Source: Chitinophaga varians (GTDB lineage Bacteria > Bacteroidota > Bacteroidia > Chitinophagales > Chitinophagaceae). From it: a stretch of 64,000 nt of DNA. Below are positions 24,030-32,641 of this stretch, piece by piece; the first letter of the stretch is position 1; each line of letters starts with the position of its first letter. The stretch is from NCBI RefSeq assembly GCF_014529945.1, contig NZ_JACVFB010000005.1:1-64000 (forward strand), read 5' to 3'. The position numbers and the translations under genes were made by a program. Below the pieces are notes generated by a model, which did no database searches, had not been told where the DNA came from, and saw only the letters and a program-made list of their open reading frames with translations.

Positions 24030-25499
24030 ATGGCTATAAATAGCAAGAAGCACATTTTGATGATCGATGATGATGAGGATGATTTTTTCCTGGTGAATGC
24101 GTTGCTACAGGATATTTCGCCCGACGAGTATGTTTTACAGTGGGTATCTTCCTACAGTGAAGCGTTGGGTATTATCGACACCCGGTCGCATGATCTGTAT
24201 CTGGTAGACTATCGTCTGGGGGCCCATACCGGCATAGATGTGTTGCATCATTTCCGCAACCTGGGTTATAAAGCCCCGGTTATTCTTTTTACCGGCAAGG
24301 GGGATTATCATATCGATAAAGAAGCGATGCAGGCCGGTGCCGCTGATTATCTGGTGAAAAGCGAGATTACTGCGGTGGGACTGGAACGCGCTATCCGTTA
24401 TACACTGGATAAATTTACCCATCTCAAAGCCATTGAGAAAAGTGAAAAACGATATTTCAGCATTTTTGAAAAATCCAATGATGCCATTCTGCTGGCCGAT
24501 TGCGAGCATCGTATTGTAGCGGCCAATCCGGCTGCTATCCGGTTGTTACGCTATGAGGAATCATCTCTTTATAACAGTTATCTCGGTTCGCTGTTTGCCA
24601 ACGAGAGCCAGATCAAAACGTTTATTGACCAGTTGTGCAGCGAAGATGGTGTAGTACGGCAGGAGTACGTGTTGCGCACCCGTCAGGGACAACAGCTCGA
24701 TGTTGTGGTGAATGCATCGCTGCTCGATGAAAAAAAGCAGCTGTATCTCTGTATTATTCAGGATGTCACAGAGCGTAAAAGAAAGGAACAGGAAAAGCAG
24801 CAACAGGAGAAATTCGCCATCACGGGGAGAATAGCCCGCCTGATTGCTCATGAAGTGCGTAACCCGCTGACCAATATTCTGCTGGCAGTATCAGAATTAA
24901 AAACTTCCGAATTGCCCGAAACAGCCGACTCCCAGCTGTATCTCGATATCATGGAGCGCAACTGCCACCGTATCAATCAGCTGGTGACGGAGCTGCTGGA
25001 GTCTACCCGCATGTCGGAACTGAATATGCTGCCGCAGGGGCTTAATGTGCTGATAGAAAAAACGATCCATCTGGCGGCCGACCGCATGCAGCTGAATGAT
25101 ATCAAAGTGATCAAAAAATTACGGGAACCCGATCTGTATGTGATGGCCGACGAAGATAAGCTCATCATCGCCCTGCTGAACATTATCATCAATGGTATTG
25201 AGGCTATGAAGGCAGGAGATGGTACGCTGGAAGTAGAAACCTGGCTTGAGTCTGACCGGGTGTTTGTTCGTATAAGCGATACCGGTAGTGGCATTCCGCC
25301 GGAGAATCTGGCCAAGATGTTTGAACCATTTTTTACCAGTAAGACCAAGGGTACGGGCCTTGGGCTGACGGCTACCCAGAATATCATCCTTAATCATAAA
25401 GGAACGATACATGTGGACAGCCGTCCGGGAGAAGGCACACAGTTTCTGATCAGTTTCCCGATCGTGAAAGCTGTTATTGATCGGGATCCGCTTCTTTAA
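24030..25499 (+). CDS. Receiver-PAS-histidine kinase
   Basis: This 489-residue soluble protein has a CheY-like receiver at 6-125 (phospho-acceptor Asp60 in LVDYRLG, acidic pocket at 13-18, Lys110). A PAS domain covers about 138-250, with a short coiled coil to about 262. The HisKA helix holds the phospho-acceptor His274 in IAHEVRNPLTN. The HATPase_c domain contains DTGSGIPPEN, FEPFFTSKTKGTGLGL and PGEGTQFLISFP. The receiver at the N-terminus with no membrane segment suggests it receives phosphate from an upstream kinase. No cognate output regulator is adjacent. Its 3' end overlaps the convergent cvfB gene by 26 bases. Confidence 0.93.
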   Translation: MAINSKKHILMIDDDEDDFFLVNALLQDISPDEYVLQWVSSYSEALGIIDTRSHDLYLVDYRLGAHTGIDVLHHFRNLGYKAPVILFTGKGDYHIDKEAMQAGAADYLVKSEITAVGLERAIRYTLDKFTHLKAIEKSEKRYFSIFEKSNDAILLADCEHRIVAANPAAIRLLRYEESSLYNSYLGSLFANESQIKTFIDQLCSEDGVVRQEYVLRTRQGQQLDVVVNASLLDEKKQLYLCIIQDVTERKRKEQEKQQQEKFAITGRIARLIAHEVRNPLTNILLAVSELKTSELPETADSQLYLDIMERNCHRINQLVTELLESTRMSELNMLPQGLNVLIEKTIHLAADRMQLNDIKVIKKLREPDLYVMADEDKLIIALLNIIINGIEAMKAGDGTLEVETWLESDRVFVRISDTGSGIPPENLAKMFEPFFTSKTKGTGLGLTATQNIILNHKGTIHVDSRPGEGTQFLISFPIVKAVIDRDPLL

Positions 25500-26310
25500 T
25501 GCCTGTTTGGGTGAAGATGATCTTCCGTTGTTTATACAGGTTGCCGATCGTCATTTTGAATGTTTTTTTGCTCATGCCGAAGAACTCCTGTATTTCTTCA
25601 GGGGTGGATTTATCATGATAGGGCAGGTAACCATTGTTTTCCTGCAGGAGGCGGAGTATTTTCTCGCCTTCATCTTCCACCCGTTTGTAGCCGGCCTGAC
25701 CGAGTACTACATCAATTTTATCTTCCCGGATACCGCGGATAAAACCTTTGAGTTTATCTCCTACTTCCACGCTGCGGAACAGTTCGTTGTGATGAAGGAT
25801 ACCGGTGTGCCGGTTATTGATGATCACTACGTAACCGATATCCGTGCGGCGGTACACCACCAGGTCGACCTGGTCCATTTCCTTTACCGTCAGGTTTTCA
25901 TTGCTGAGGAAGCGGTCTATTTTTTCCGTAGCGGCGAGGCGGCCGGTCAGTTCATCGATGTATATTCTCACGAGGTATTCCTGTCCGGGCACCATACGGG
26001 TCAGTTGCTGTGACTGTGGCACGAAGAGGTCTTTCATGAGGCCCCAGTCCAGGAAAGCCCCTTGTTTAGTGACGCTGAGCGCTTTCAGGTTCACGATATC
26101 GCCTGCGATGCCGTAGGGTTTCTGGGTAGTGGCGATCAGCCTGTTTTCCGAGTCATGGTACAGGAATACTTCCAGTTCATCGCCTACTTTGGTGCCTTTA
26201 GGCACAAACCGTGATGGCAGCAGTATTTCCTGGTCTACACCTTCCAGATATACGCCGAAATCAGCTTCTTTTTTAACCCTTAACAGGTTATACTCGCCCA
26301 CCTTTATCAT
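25474..26310 (-). CDS. cvfB: S1-domain RNA-binding protein of the CvfB family
   Basis: This 278-residue protein has the CvfB order. Tandem S1-type beta barrels cover about 1-60, 65-130 and 135-210, containing ADFGVYLEG, GAFLDWGLMKDLFVP and DKLKGFIRGIREDKIDVVLG. A C-terminal winged helix (about 220-275) contains STPEEIQEFFGMSKKTFKMTIG. CvfB proteins bind RNA and affect virulence-gene expression in Gram-positive bacteria; the role in Bacteroidota is not settled. The end overlaps the kinase gene tail-to-tail by 26 bases. Confidence 0.9.
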   Translation of the reverse strand: MIKVGEYNLLRVKKEADFGVYLEGVDQEILLPSRFVPKGTKVGDELEVFLYHDSENRLIATTQKPYGIAGDIVNLKALSVTKQGAFLDWGLMKDLFVPQSQQLTRMVPGQEYLVRIYIDELTGRLAATEKIDRFLSNENLTVKEMDQVDLVVYRRTDIGYVVIINNRHTGILHHNELFRSVEVGDKLKGFIRGIREDKIDVVLGQAGYKRVEDEGEKILRLLQENNGYLPYHDKSTPEEIQEFFGMSKKTFKMTIGNLYKQRKIIFTQTGIKEADPDQ

Positions 26311-26355
26311 ATTGAGAAATTAAGTATATGGCTGCAAGTTACTTATAGATTACGG

Positions 26356-26385
26356 ATTGTGGGAATCATATTCTGCTTACTTTTG
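26356..26385 (+). promoter_or_regulatory. Bacteroidota-type promoter for the TauE/SafE gene
   Basis: The -33 word ATTG (26356-26359) and the -7 word TACTTTTG (26378-26385) are separated by 18 bases, a good match to TTG-N17-23-TAnnTTTG. The ATG follows 66 bases after the -7 box. Confidence 0.6.
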
Positions 26386-26451
26386 CATCATTGGCCGTGA
26401 AGGGCTGTTTTTATTGCCTGTAATTGTCGATCTAAACCAACCAACCATCTT

Positions 26452-27288
26452 ATGACGATTTTATTATTTACACTGATCCTGCTTGCCGGGGCCTTTCTGG
26501 CGGGGCTATTGGGGTCACTTACCGGGCTGGGGGGCGGTGTGGTCATTATCCCGCTGCTGACGCTTGGTTTCCACGTTGACATCCGCTATGCGATTGGTAC
26601 CGCCCTGATCGCGTCTATTGCCACCTCTTCCGGTTCTGCTTCCGCTTATGTAAAAGAAGGGATTACCAACATCCGGCTGGGCATGTTCCTGGAAATTGCC
26701 ACTACCACAGGGGCCGTGGTGGGAGCGCTGATTGCGGTATTTATCCCTACCAATGTGGTGGCCATTATCTTTGGCTGCGTACTGATTTTTTCCGCGCTGA
26801 TGTCTTTCCGTAAAAAATCGGAAGCTATTTCTGATGACGATGTCAGTAAACTGGCGCGTGACCTGAAGCTGAACGGAACTTATCCTTCCGGCGGCGAAAT
26901 GATTTCCTACAAGGTACGGCATGTGCCAGGCGGTTATTTTATGATGACGTTTGCCGGTGTAATGTCAGGATTACTGGGTATTGGCTCCGGTGCGCTGAAA
27001 GTGCTGGCGATGGACAACATCATGCGTATCCCGTTTAAGGTGTCTACCACCACTTCCAACTTCATGATCGGGGTAACGGCGGCGGCGAGTGCGGTGGTAT
27101 ACCTGCAACGCGGATATGTTAGTCCCGGTTTGTGTATGCCGGTGGTATTGGGCGTACTGTTGGGAGCCTTCGGCGGCTCCCGGTTGCTGGTAAGGGTCAA
27201 TACCAAATGGTTACGTATAGTCTTTGGCGTAGTGATCACGTTTCTGGCGCTTCAGATGATTTACAATGGTATCAACGGAAAACTGTAG
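26452..27288 (+). CDS. TauE/SafE-family membrane permease
   Basis: This 278-residue protein has about eight membrane helices in two repeated halves. Each half has the Gly-rich TauE motif: LLGSLTGLGGGVVIIPLL (about 20-37) and GVMSGLLGIGSGALKVLAMDN (about 168-188). Members export sulfite, sulfoacetate and related organosulfur anions; the substrate is not predictable here. A DUF1634 gene follows 3 bases later, a pairing common for this subfamily. Charged linker residues 110-150 lie between the halves. Confidence 0.9.
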   Translation: MTILLFTLILLAGAFLAGLLGSLTGLGGGVVIIPLLTLGFHVDIRYAIGTALIASIATSSGSASAYVKEGITNIRLGMFLEIATTTGAVVGALIAVFIPTNVVAIIFGCVLIFSALMSFRKKSEAISDDDVSKLARDLKLNGTYPSGGEMISYKVRHVPGGYFMMTFAGVMSGLLGIGSGALKVLAMDNIMRIPFKVSTTTSNFMIGVTAAASAVVYLQRGYVSPGLCMPVVLGVLLGAFGGSRLLVRVNTKWLRIVFGVVITFLALQMIYNGINGKL

Positions 27289-27291
27289 CAG

Positions 27292-27693
27292 ATGAAGCGT
27301 TTATTCTCGAAACATTTCTGGGCCGACAAAGATGTACAGCAACTGATCGGTAAACAGCTCCGGGTGGGCGTGATCACTTCCAGTATTATTGTATTCCTGG
27401 GAGGGATGGTATATCTGTACCGCCATGGGCATGAAGCGCCCGACTATGGCACCTTTGCCGGTGTACGGCAGGGCCTTGACAACCTGCCGGGCATCTTACA
27501 GGGTATTATGGAAGGAAAAGGCATGAATGTGATCCAGCTGGGCATTGTGCTGCTGATCGCTACACCTATTATTCGTATTGCGCTTTCTGTTTTTGCTTTT
27601 CTGCTGGAGAAAGATTATCTCTATGTGGTGATTACCCTGATTGTATTAGGTGTGATCACCTTCAGTATGGTAGGAGGACTGGAGCGATTGTAA
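27292..27693 (+). CDS. DUF1634 membrane protein
   Basis: This 133-residue protein has three membrane segments (about 25-42, 75-97 and 105-125). It fits the DUF1634 family, which almost always accompanies a TauE/SafE permease. It starts 3 bases after that gene's stop, so the two probably form one transporter complex. An intrinsic terminator follows. Confidence 0.88.
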   Translation: MKRLFSKHFWADKDVQQLIGKQLRVGVITSSIIVFLGGMVYLYRHGHEAPDYGTFAGVRQGLDNLPGILQGIMEGKGMNVIQLGIVLLIATPIIRIALSVFAFLLEKDYLYVVITLIVLGVITFSMVGGLERL

Positions 27694-27718
27694 AAAAAAA
27701 CATTTTTTCGTATAATGG

Positions 27719-27750
27719 AAAGGGTTAGTGCAGCGCACTAACCCTTTTTT
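27719..27750 (+). terminator. Intrinsic terminator after the DUF1634 gene
   Basis: GGGTTAGTGC (27722-27731) pairs with GCACTAACCC (27735-27744) around AGC, flanked by AAA on the left and a run of T on the right. It also lies beyond the 3' end of the convergent susD gene. Confidence 0.9.
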
Positions 27751-27772
27751 GTGAATACAACATTGATAACAG

Positions 27773-29482
27773 CTACCAGCCGATGTTTTGCGGGTAAGGC
27801 GTTCCGGTGGTAGTAGCATCTATCTGGTCTTGCGGTATGGGACGCAGCCAGTGTTTGGGAGCTTTAAAGTTGATCCTGGCGTTGTCGTCGCAGTGTTTCA
27901 GCAACCGGGTTTGCAAGGTGCCCGTTCTTACAAGGTCCAGCCAGCGCACATTTTCACCTGCCAGTTCGCGGGAGCGTTCATCGAGGATAAAGTCGATGTT
28001 CAGGTCAGCAGCGGTGATATCCATTTTGGTTTTATCGCCGGTAGGATAAGCCGCTCTTTCCCTGACAGCGTTCACATATTGTACCGCTTCGGCCGTGCGG
28101 CCGCTCTGCATCAGCGCTTCGGCGGCCACCAGGTAGGTTTCCGCGAGGCGGTACGCAATCAGGGGACGGATAGAAGGCGCGTTCATGTCGGAGCGTTTGG
28201 TGTCCACATATTTGGACAAAGCCGGCGACATCTTGATGGAGTATTTGTTGGACGGTATCAGTGTGTAAGGAGAGGCGGCTATTTGTGCATCGGTGAATTT
28301 ACCTTGCGGCATGTAGATACAGGTGTCGCCCAGTTTCATTTTGGGCTTTCCGGGAGCAGCGCCCGCCGGAGCGCCCGCCGGCAGCGGGTTAGGCCATACC
28401 GGAATACTGCCGGCATTGTTGCAGAACCATACTGTCTGGAAACTTTTATTGAAGCGCGTATCATTTTTCCTGTCAGCGAAAACGGTGTCTGTCAACCATT
28501 TGGTGGGTACCGTACGGATGTAAGGACGGCCATCTTTGATGTTGCGGGCCATGCCGTCGATTTTCTCATACTGTGGTACAAAGAGATGCACGAGCATATT
28601 GTCCGGTGTGCGGTTGTCCTGATTGGGAGAGCCGTTGTAAGCCAGGCTGGCGGTATGTTGTACGCTCCACAGCACTTCTGCGCTGGCTTCGTTGCCTTCC
28701 GCGAAGACGCTGCCAAAATCGGGTAGCAGGTTCAGGCCCAGCGCCGGTGCGGTGGTGAGCAGGTCGATAGCCGTAGCGGCAGCATCCTGATAGTCGGTGG
28801 CTTTGGCGGCTTTGCTGCCTGCACGGGTCAGGTAAACTTTGGCCAGCACATGTTTGGCGGCAGCGGCGTTAGCGCGGCCGGCATCTATTCCTTTAGGGCC
28901 GGGCGCAAGGTCGGGGATGGCTTCTTTCAGGTCGGTAACAATGGCGTCGTATACTTTAGCCAGCGGGTCTCTGTTGGCTGAAGTCACCGGACCGGAGATG
29001 AAGGAAGTGGTGAGGGTCACATCTCCCCAAAGCTGTACGAGCACAAAGTAATAGTTGGCCCGGAGGAACTTCGCTTCAGCAATAGCTTTTTTGCGGATAT
29101 CATCTGAAATACCGGTGGCCTCGGGCGCATACTGGATCACTGCATTACAGGTGTTGATATACGTGTAGATGTTGTTCCATTGTGATTTGAACTTACCATC
29201 GCTGGGCAACAGGCCCGGGTCATAGGTCATGAAGTTCTGGTTGCCGTCGTTCCCTCTTTTGAATTCATCGGTACCGGGCGTGGTCATGGAGAAATAATCC
29301 TCACAGCCCCAGATGGTGCGGGTGCCTGCGTAAGAGGCGTCCAGTGCGGCGTTCACGCCTTGTGACGTTTTATAGAAATCCGGTACCAGTACGGCCCGGG
29401 GTGTTTCGTTCAACATTTTGCTGCAACCTCCCAACAGAGAAGCGGCGGTGAATATGCCGGCAGCGAACCATATCTTTTTCAT
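27773..29482 (-). CDS. SusD/RagB-family surface glycan-binding lipoprotein (fucosidase PUL)
   Basis: This 569-residue protein starts at ATG 29482 rather than the in-frame TTG at 29491. The lipoprotein signal ends SLLGGC (Cys20). The SusD fold shows NTCNAVIQYAPE, AIAEAKFLRANYYFVLVQLWGDV (TPR helix), YLVAAEALMQSGRTAEAVQYVNAVRERA and ELAGENVRWLDLVRTG near the C-terminus. It binds glycan at the outer face of the SusC barrel. It is the last gene of the four-gene minus-strand operon, 19 bases after susC. Confidence 0.95.
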   Translation of the reverse strand: MKKIWFAAGIFTAASLLGGCSKMLNETPRAVLVPDFYKTSQGVNAALDASYAGTRTIWGCEDYFSMTTPGTDEFKRGNDGNQNFMTYDPGLLPSDGKFKSQWNNIYTYINTCNAVIQYAPEATGISDDIRKKAIAEAKFLRANYYFVLVQLWGDVTLTTSFISGPVTSANRDPLAKVYDAIVTDLKEAIPDLAPGPKGIDAGRANAAAAKHVLAKVYLTRAGSKAAKATDYQDAAATAIDLLTTAPALGLNLLPDFGSVFAEGNEASAEVLWSVQHTASLAYNGSPNQDNRTPDNMLVHLFVPQYEKIDGMARNIKDGRPYIRTVPTKWLTDTVFADRKNDTRFNKSFQTVWFCNNAGSIPVWPNPLPAGAPAGAAPGKPKMKLGDTCIYMPQGKFTDAQIAASPYTLIPSNKYSIKMSPALSKYVDTKRSDMNAPSIRPLIAYRLAETYLVAAEALMQSGRTAEAVQYVNAVRERAAYPTGDKTKMDITAADLNIDFILDERSRELAGENVRWLDLVRTGTLQTRLLKHCDDNARINFKAPKHWLRPIPQDQIDATTTGTPYPQNIGW

Positions 29483-29501
29483 CACACTCAATTTTGAAGG
29501 T

Positions 29502-32500
29502 TTATAAAGTAAGGTTTATACCGAAGAGCATAGACCAGGTGGCCGGGGTGTCTGCGTTGATATTGCCGGCAGATTCCGGGTCAACACCGTGGTACTTGTT
29601 GCGGTATTCGGAGAAGAAAATGAACGGGTCCTGTGTGGTTACATATACCCGCAGGGAGCGTGCTTTCAGCTTCTGCACAAAAGAGCCGGGGACGTTGTAA
29701 CCAAGGCTCAGCGTTCTTATTTTCAGGTAGCTGCCGTCGAAGTAGCCCAGTGTGGAGTTGTATTGGGTTTGTGTTCTGGACTGATTGGGTTTCGGGAAAT
29801 AATTCTCGCTGTTGTAAGGCGTCCAGTAAGGCACATTCAGGTTGTTATAGTTGCCCTGGAAGGTGTTGGCAAAACCGCCGCCATACAGCTTGCTGTTGAG
29901 CGTGCTGCCGATGCGGGCATACATCACCACTGTGAGGTCGAAACCTTTATAGCTGAAGCGGTTGGTCATACCGCCCTCCCATTTAGGCTGCGGAGAGCCT
30001 ACGATGGTCCGGTCGGCGTCGCTGAAAGTGCTGTCGTTGTTAACGTCTTTCACGCGGACAGTGCCGATAACGGAAGAGTTGCCGGTTACCTTCTGACCGT
30101 AGCGCAGGGCGAGCAGTGAATCGGGTTTGGTATTCTGCCAGATGCCGATACGCTGATAGTCGTAGATGGCGCCAATAGGCTGCCCTACAAACCAGCCGTT
30201 GGAGATGTCCTGCTGGATGCCGTTGTATAATTCTGTGATCTTTCCTCTGTTGATAAAGAAGTTGAGGTCTGATGTCCAGGTGAAATCGCCGGCGCCTTTG
30301 CCTTGTATGTTCACCGTAGCGAGATGTACATCGATCCCTCTGTTTTGTGTTTTGCCAACGTTTACGAGCACATCGCCGGGGATGCCGGAAGTACCGGGCA
30401 GGTGGAGCGGCAGCAACAGGTTACTGGTTTGCGCGGAATATACTTCCGCACTACCGGTGATACGGTTGTTGAACAATCCGAAATCTACCGCGAAGTTGGC
30501 CGTGGTAGTGTATTCCCATTGCAACGCCGCATTGGGAGCGGTATTGATAAACACACCGGTAACGTTGGTAGAACCGTAGTTGTAGTTGATGCCTTTCAGC
30601 GCACCAAGCGTCTGATAGGGATTGATGGCAGTGTTGCCTGTGCGGCCATAGCTGGCGCGGAGCTTCAGGTTGCTGAATACACGTGATTCGCGCATGAAGT
30701 CTTCATTGCTGACGATCCAGCCTACGGCAGCCGAAGGAAATCCTTTGAACTTATTGCCGGGTGCGAGGCGGGAGCTGCCGTCGCTGCGTGCTGTGAGGGT
30801 GAGCAGGTAGCGGTCTTTGAAACTGTAGTTAAGACGGCCCATATAGGAAACGATGTCCCATTTGCTTTCGGAGCCGCTGCCGGCGAGGTTGAGGCCGTAG
30901 GTGGTATTGAAGTATTGCAGGTCGTCAGACAGCAAGGTGTTGTTATTGTAGCTGTTGGACTGCCCGCGGGATTCCTGCAAGCTATACAGGCCGGTGAAGT
31001 TCACATGATGTTTACCGAACTGTTTATCATATGTCAGCAGGTTTTCCAGGGTGTAGTTCACATCGGAGCCGTATTTGTTTTCGCTGGTATTGAGGCTGCC
31101 GAGGTTATTGGTGGTTTTGCTGCCATAGAAATTGCCGTAGTTGTCGCTTTTGATTTCAGCGCCGCCGTTGAAGCGGTATTTTAGTCCGGGCAGGATGTTC
31201 ACGTCCAGATAGGCAGTAGTGAATGTTCCGTTGCGTTTTCTTTTTTCCACGGTAGCGCCGGGAAGGAAGTCGGCCAGGGGATTCCAGATTTGTTTCTGGC
31301 TGCCGGCAAGGAAGTCATTGATCACGGCGCCGGTGCTGTCGTATGCAGGCGCCATGGGACTGGCTCTCAGGGCCTGTCCCATCGGGTTTACGCCTTCGCC
31401 GGTGGTGGTGGAGAAGTTGTTGAGTGAGCTGACGCCTATTTTGAAGATGTTATTGATCTGATGGTCTACGCTCACTTTCACGGTGAAGCGTTCAAAGGCT
31501 TGTCCCGGATATACGCCTGTTTCTTTGTAGTAACCGGCGGAGGCGGCGAATTGTGTCTTTTCGTTGCCACCGGAGATACCTATCTGGTGGTTGGTCATGA
31601 TACCTGTTTTATAGATCAGGTCTTGCCAATCCGTGCTATTGCCTTTAGCGAGTTGTCTTCTTTCCTCTGCGTCGAAGCCATCGATGAGTATTTGCGGATC
31701 ATCAGGACCGCTATATTTCAGCGGGGGGTCCTGTGTGCCGTTCCAGTAGGCCCATTTTTTCAGATCGGCATATTGTTGGGCATTCATGAGATCGTATTTA
31801 CCGGAGGGCTTTACGAAGCCGGCATAGCCGCTGTAGGTAACCACTGCTTTGCCGCTGCGGCCACGTTTGGTGGTAACGAGGATAACGCCATTGGCGCCAC
31901 GGGAGCCGTAGATAGCGGTAGAGGAAGCATCTTTCAGTACATCAACGGAGGTGATGTCATCCGGATTGAGGTCGTTGATATCTCCGTTGTACGGGATACC
32001 ATCCACTACAAATAGCGGGGAGTTACCGGCTTTCAGTGAGCGGGTACCACGAATGAGGATGGTCGGTTTAGCGCCAGGCTTGCTGTTACCACCGCTTTTC
32101 TGGATATCGATGCCGGCGCCTTGTCCTTTAAGGATGGAAGTCAGGTTAGCAGCGGGTATATCACGGAGTGACTGTGCGTTGATGGAGGTGATGGAACCGG
32201 TAACGTCGGAGCGTTTCTGGGTACCATAGCCTACTACCACTACTTCATTGAGTTCTCCTTTATCTACCGCGAGGGAGATACTGACGTTGTTCATATCCGC
32301 ATTTTCCACTTTCAGTTCACGGGAGATGAAGCCGGTGTAGGTAATTTTTATGAAAACGTTTGCAGGCACATCTAATTGAAAGGTGCCGTCAACCTTGGTG
32401 GTAACGCCACGGGTGGTACCTTTTACCACGATATTGGCGCCGGGAAGTGGTTCTCCGGTTTGTGAGATTACGCGGCCTTTGACGCTGACGGTTTTGTTTT

Positions 32501-32606
32501 GCGCGTATAACGGTGAAGTATATACGCATACAAACAATAACCAGCATACCATAAGTGAAAGCAGGCGCAGGGCATGGGCCTGCCATCCTGGGATCTGGAA
32601 TTTCAT
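29502..32606 (-). CDS. SusC/RagA TonB-linked outer-membrane transporter (fucosidase PUL)
   Basis: This 1034-residue protein has a signal peptide (1-36) and a carboxypeptidase-like domain (about 38-125, VKGRVISQTGEPLPGANIVVKG). The plug holds the SusC signature VVVGYGTQKRSDVTGSI (about 125-141) and DVLKDASSTAIYGSRGANGVI (about 220-240). The rest is the barrel, ending in an aromatic-poor LTL. There is no STN domain, so it does not look sigma/anti-sigma controlled, unlike the SusC at 50149. It takes up oligosaccharides with the SusD encoded 19 bases downstream. Confidence 0.96.
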   Translation of the reverse strand: MKFQIPGWQAHALRLLSLMVCWLLFVCVYTSPLYAQNKTVSVKGRVISQTGEPLPGANIVVKGTTRGVTTKVDGTFQLDVPANVFIKITYTGFISRELKVENADMNNVSISLAVDKGELNEVVVVGYGTQKRSDVTGSITSINAQSLRDIPAANLTSILKGQGAGIDIQKSGGNSKPGAKPTILIRGTRSLKAGNSPLFVVDGIPYNGDINDLNPDDITSVDVLKDASSTAIYGSRGANGVILVTTKRGRSGKAVVTYSGYAGFVKPSGKYDLMNAQQYADLKKWAYWNGTQDPPLKYSGPDDPQILIDGFDAEERRQLAKGNSTDWQDLIYKTGIMTNHQIGISGGNEKTQFAASAGYYKETGVYPGQAFERFTVKVSVDHQINNIFKIGVSSLNNFSTTTGEGVNPMGQALRASPMAPAYDSTGAVINDFLAGSQKQIWNPLADFLPGATVEKRKRNGTFTTAYLDVNILPGLKYRFNGGAEIKSDNYGNFYGSKTTNNLGSLNTSENKYGSDVNYTLENLLTYDKQFGKHHVNFTGLYSLQESRGQSNSYNNNTLLSDDLQYFNTTYGLNLAGSGSESKWDIVSYMGRLNYSFKDRYLLTLTARSDGSSRLAPGNKFKGFPSAAVGWIVSNEDFMRESRVFSNLKLRASYGRTGNTAINPYQTLGALKGINYNYGSTNVTGVFINTAPNAALQWEYTTTANFAVDFGLFNNRITGSAEVYSAQTSNLLLPLHLPGTSGIPGDVLVNVGKTQNRGIDVHLATVNIQGKGAGDFTWTSDLNFFINRGKITELYNGIQQDISNGWFVGQPIGAIYDYQRIGIWQNTKPDSLLALRYGQKVTGNSSVIGTVRVKDVNNDSTFSDADRTIVGSPQPKWEGGMTNRFSYKGFDLTVVMYARIGSTLNSKLYGGGFANTFQGNYNNLNVPYWTPYNSENYFPKPNQSRTQTQYNSTLGYFDGSYLKIRTLSLGYNVPGSFVQKLKARSLRVYVTTQDPFIFFSEYRNKYHGVDPESAGNINADTPATWSMLFGINLTL

Positions 32607-32641
32607 AACGCTTAGTTTTTGTTGATAAAATGGATTATAGG

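Noticed and set aside
32350..32363. AAAACGTTTGCAGG inside the susC gene as an operator
   Set aside because: It is only a half-site and lies within coding sequence for conserved residues.
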